Source: Cyclobacterium amurskyense (lineage in GTDB: Bacteria; Bacteroidota; Bacteroidia; Cytophagales; Cyclobacteriaceae). From it: a stretch of 64,000 nucleotides of DNA. Positions 62,880 through 64,000 of the stretch are shown piece after piece (the first letter of the stretch is position 1; each line of letters opens with the position of its first letter). The translations under genes and the position numbers were made by a program. The stretch spans positions 186,001 through 250,000 of the forward strand of contig NZ_CP012040.1 of assembly GCF_001050135.1 (NCBI RefSeq), given 5' to 3'. A model generated the notes under the pieces. It did not search any database and was not told where the DNA came from. It saw only the letters and a program-made list of their open reading frames with translations.

Positions 62880-63884
62880 TTAGGTTCTTATTTCTCTTCT
62901 CATAAATAGGTAATAAGAAAAGGCAAAGCAAAGTAAAGTAGCTGCTATCAGCCCTGTTAATTGTGGCCAAACAATCAGCAGGCTATCTCTGATTGAAAGT
63001 GGTGAAGGAATGGCCCCAGCCATTTGTTCCATAGTAACAGGCCCCAAACTCCTAACAGAAGGCATTAACAAGGTAGTGGTAGCATCTGCATAGAGTTGAC
63101 TTGGTGCAAGTCGAAGAAAATTCAATATCATTTCATTGAGGTGCATTACTTGCATTTGAGACAATTCACCAGAACCTGAGGTTAGCATGGTAACCACCAT
63201 ATTGATAACTATCTGATAGAATACCGTGAAAAACAACCATATGCCAATAGCTGTAAGTGCAGAAGTTGATGCCTGTTTAAAGACAATGGAAAGTAAAATA
63301 GAAAGTCCTAGCCAAAAACCTACATAAACAGTACAGAGCAGCATAAAACATAGAATTCTTACCAGCTCTTCAACTTCTATCATTACCCCAGTAATGAGCA
63401 TTCCTCCTCCAATCATCAATAAAGAGAGCGAGAGCAACAAGGTTCCTACCAGAAGCAGGGAGCTGACAAATTTGGACAAAAGCAAATTGTCACGGTAAAC
63501 GGGCTGAGCCATAATCCGTGTCAATGTACCGTTTTGTTGTTCCGAATTAATGGCATCAAAGCCAAGGCTGATTCCCAATAAGGGGCCTAAAAAATTAAGA
63601 AAAACATGAAACGGTGGCAATGTCCCTTCTGTAGTTGTCAGTATTTTAAGGTACAAGAAAAGGCTTTCCATATCTTTGACCTTTGCCACGGTGTCTTTAA
63701 TATTGTTCATGGCCACCGCAGTTGCCCCCCAAAAGGTAAGCACGATAAGTACCAATAAAATAATAAACCTCCAACTGCGAATATGACCAGCGACCTCCTT
63801 TCTCACCAATATCCAAAAGGGGTTTCGCCGATTTTCATCGCGCATAGAAGCATTCTTATCCAACGCATTTATGATTCCTTTCAT
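62880..63884 (-). CDS. ABC-2 type transporter permease
   Basis: A 334-residue inner-membrane permease with six hydrophobic helices and a large periplasmic loop between helices 1 and 2 (DTVAKVKDMESLFLYLKILTTTEG). PLLGISLGFDAINSEQQNGTLTRIMAQPVYRDNLLLSKFVSS is the conserved ABC-2 segment. The start overlaps the stop of the upstream ATPase gene by 4 nt (ATGA). The cargo is unknown; NosY-like and gliding-type permeases share this layout, but no nos gene is visible. Confidence 0.9.
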   Translation of the reverse strand: MKGIINALDKNASMRDENRRNPFWILVRKEVAGHIRSWRFIILLVLIVLTFWGATAVAMNNIKDTVAKVKDMESLFLYLKILTTTEGTLPPFHVFLNFLGPLLGISLGFDAINSEQQNGTLTRIMAQPVYRDNLLLSKFVSSLLLVGTLLLSLSLLMIGGGMLITGVMIEVEELVRILCFMLLCTVYVGFWLGLSILLSIVFKQASTSALTAIGIWLFFTVFYQIVINMVVTMLTSGSGELSQMQVMHLNEMILNFLRLAPSQLYADATTTLLMPSVRSLGPVTMEQMAGAIPSPLSIRDSLLIVWPQLTGLIAATLLCFAFSYYLFMRREIRT

Positions 63885-64000
63885 TGATTTATAGTCTCCT
63901 TTATATTGTTTTCAAAATACTTTTGATAAATATCCTCTAGTCCATATTCTTTCTTTTGGACTCCTGTGATAGGATATCCTTTTTCCACCAAAAACCGGAC
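63881..64000 (-). CDS. ABC transporter ATP-binding protein, C-terminal fragment
   Basis: Only the last 39 codons are inside the window, ending TGA at 63881. VEKGYPITGVQKKEYGLEDIYQKYFE is typical of the extreme C-terminus of ABC-2-type ATPases, and the ATGA overlap with the permease gene supports an ATPase-permease pair. Walker motifs lie outside the window. Confidence 0.7.
   Translation of the reverse strand, partial: VRFLVEKGYPITGVQKKEYGLEDIYQKYFENNIKETINQ

Noticed and set aside
62880..64000. ABC permease and ATPase considered as NosY/NosF of a nitrous oxide reductase cluster
   Set aside because: The permease is longer than NosY and no nosZ, nosD or nosL gene is visible; the call stays generic.
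1..64000. CRISPR arrays, prophage, integrases or insertion-sequence transposases
   Set aside because: None seen: no regularly spaced repeats and no transposase or phage proteins among the open frames.

Overview
The window comes from a marine-type Bacteroidota, most likely a Cytophagales member of the Cyclobacteriaceae (an inference). The support is the SusC/SusD pair, the many lipoproteins and TonB-dependent receptors, promoters of the TTG-N19-TAnnTTTG type, weak ribosome binding sites, AT-rich spacers, and a DUF4221 lipoprotein. There are no phage genes, transposases or CRISPR arrays. One tRNA (Gln, UUG) is present.

Region 1 (1-24 kb) is a glycan-utilisation region. A truncated M20 amidohydrolase, a small cytochrome c lipoprotein and an AraC regulator open the window. 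A leftward polysaccharide-utilisation operon follows: SusC, SusD, sulfatase, sialidase-like beta-propeller, DapA/NanA-family lyase and a second propeller, with a third propeller gene beyond a repeat element. Upstream lie two tandem paralogous propeller proteins driven by a promoter region nearly identical to that of susC, then an ECF sigma factor, a GH20 hexosaminidase, and a divergent pair made of a NagX-like membrane acyltransferase and another propeller protein. Together these suggest export, trimming and uptake of a sulfated, amino-sugar-containing and possibly ulosonic-acid-containing glycan.

Region 2 (24-34.4 kb) is mixed: a 2H phosphoesterase with a partner of unknown function, tdk-recO, a 2-oxoglutarate oxygenase, a chromate-type transporter, a divergent heme-copper-oxidase-like membrane protein, and a BlaI/M56 signalling pair whose operator sits on its promoter.

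Region 3 (34.5-52.5 kb) holds a denitrification and nitric oxide regulon in two blocks. The first is nirK (fused to cytochrome c)-nirV-sco facing an operon of hemerythrin, an NsrR-like Rrf2 regulator and truncated globin. The second is norC-norB-norQ-norD-norE-norF-like. A shared 18-bp operator-like palindrome and Crp/Fnr-like boxes connect the blocks. Between them are an alpha/beta hydrolase, a HAD phosphatase, an unrecognised 587-residue Cys-containing protein, a Gfo/Idh/MocA oxidoreductase and a uracil-DNA glycosylase. No nosZ is visible, so the locus as seen would reduce nitrite to N2O.

Region 4 (52.6-64 kb) has a DUF4221 lipoprotein, two TonB-dependent receptors, tRNA-Gln, a calcineurin-like phosphoesterase, a small Cys-rich secreted protein, and an ABC-2 permease with the tail of its ATPase at the window edge. 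A dispersed roughly 200-bp repeat family with inverted ends occurs at 3.6, 26.0 and 62.2-62.8 kb, with a remnant at 16.9 kb.
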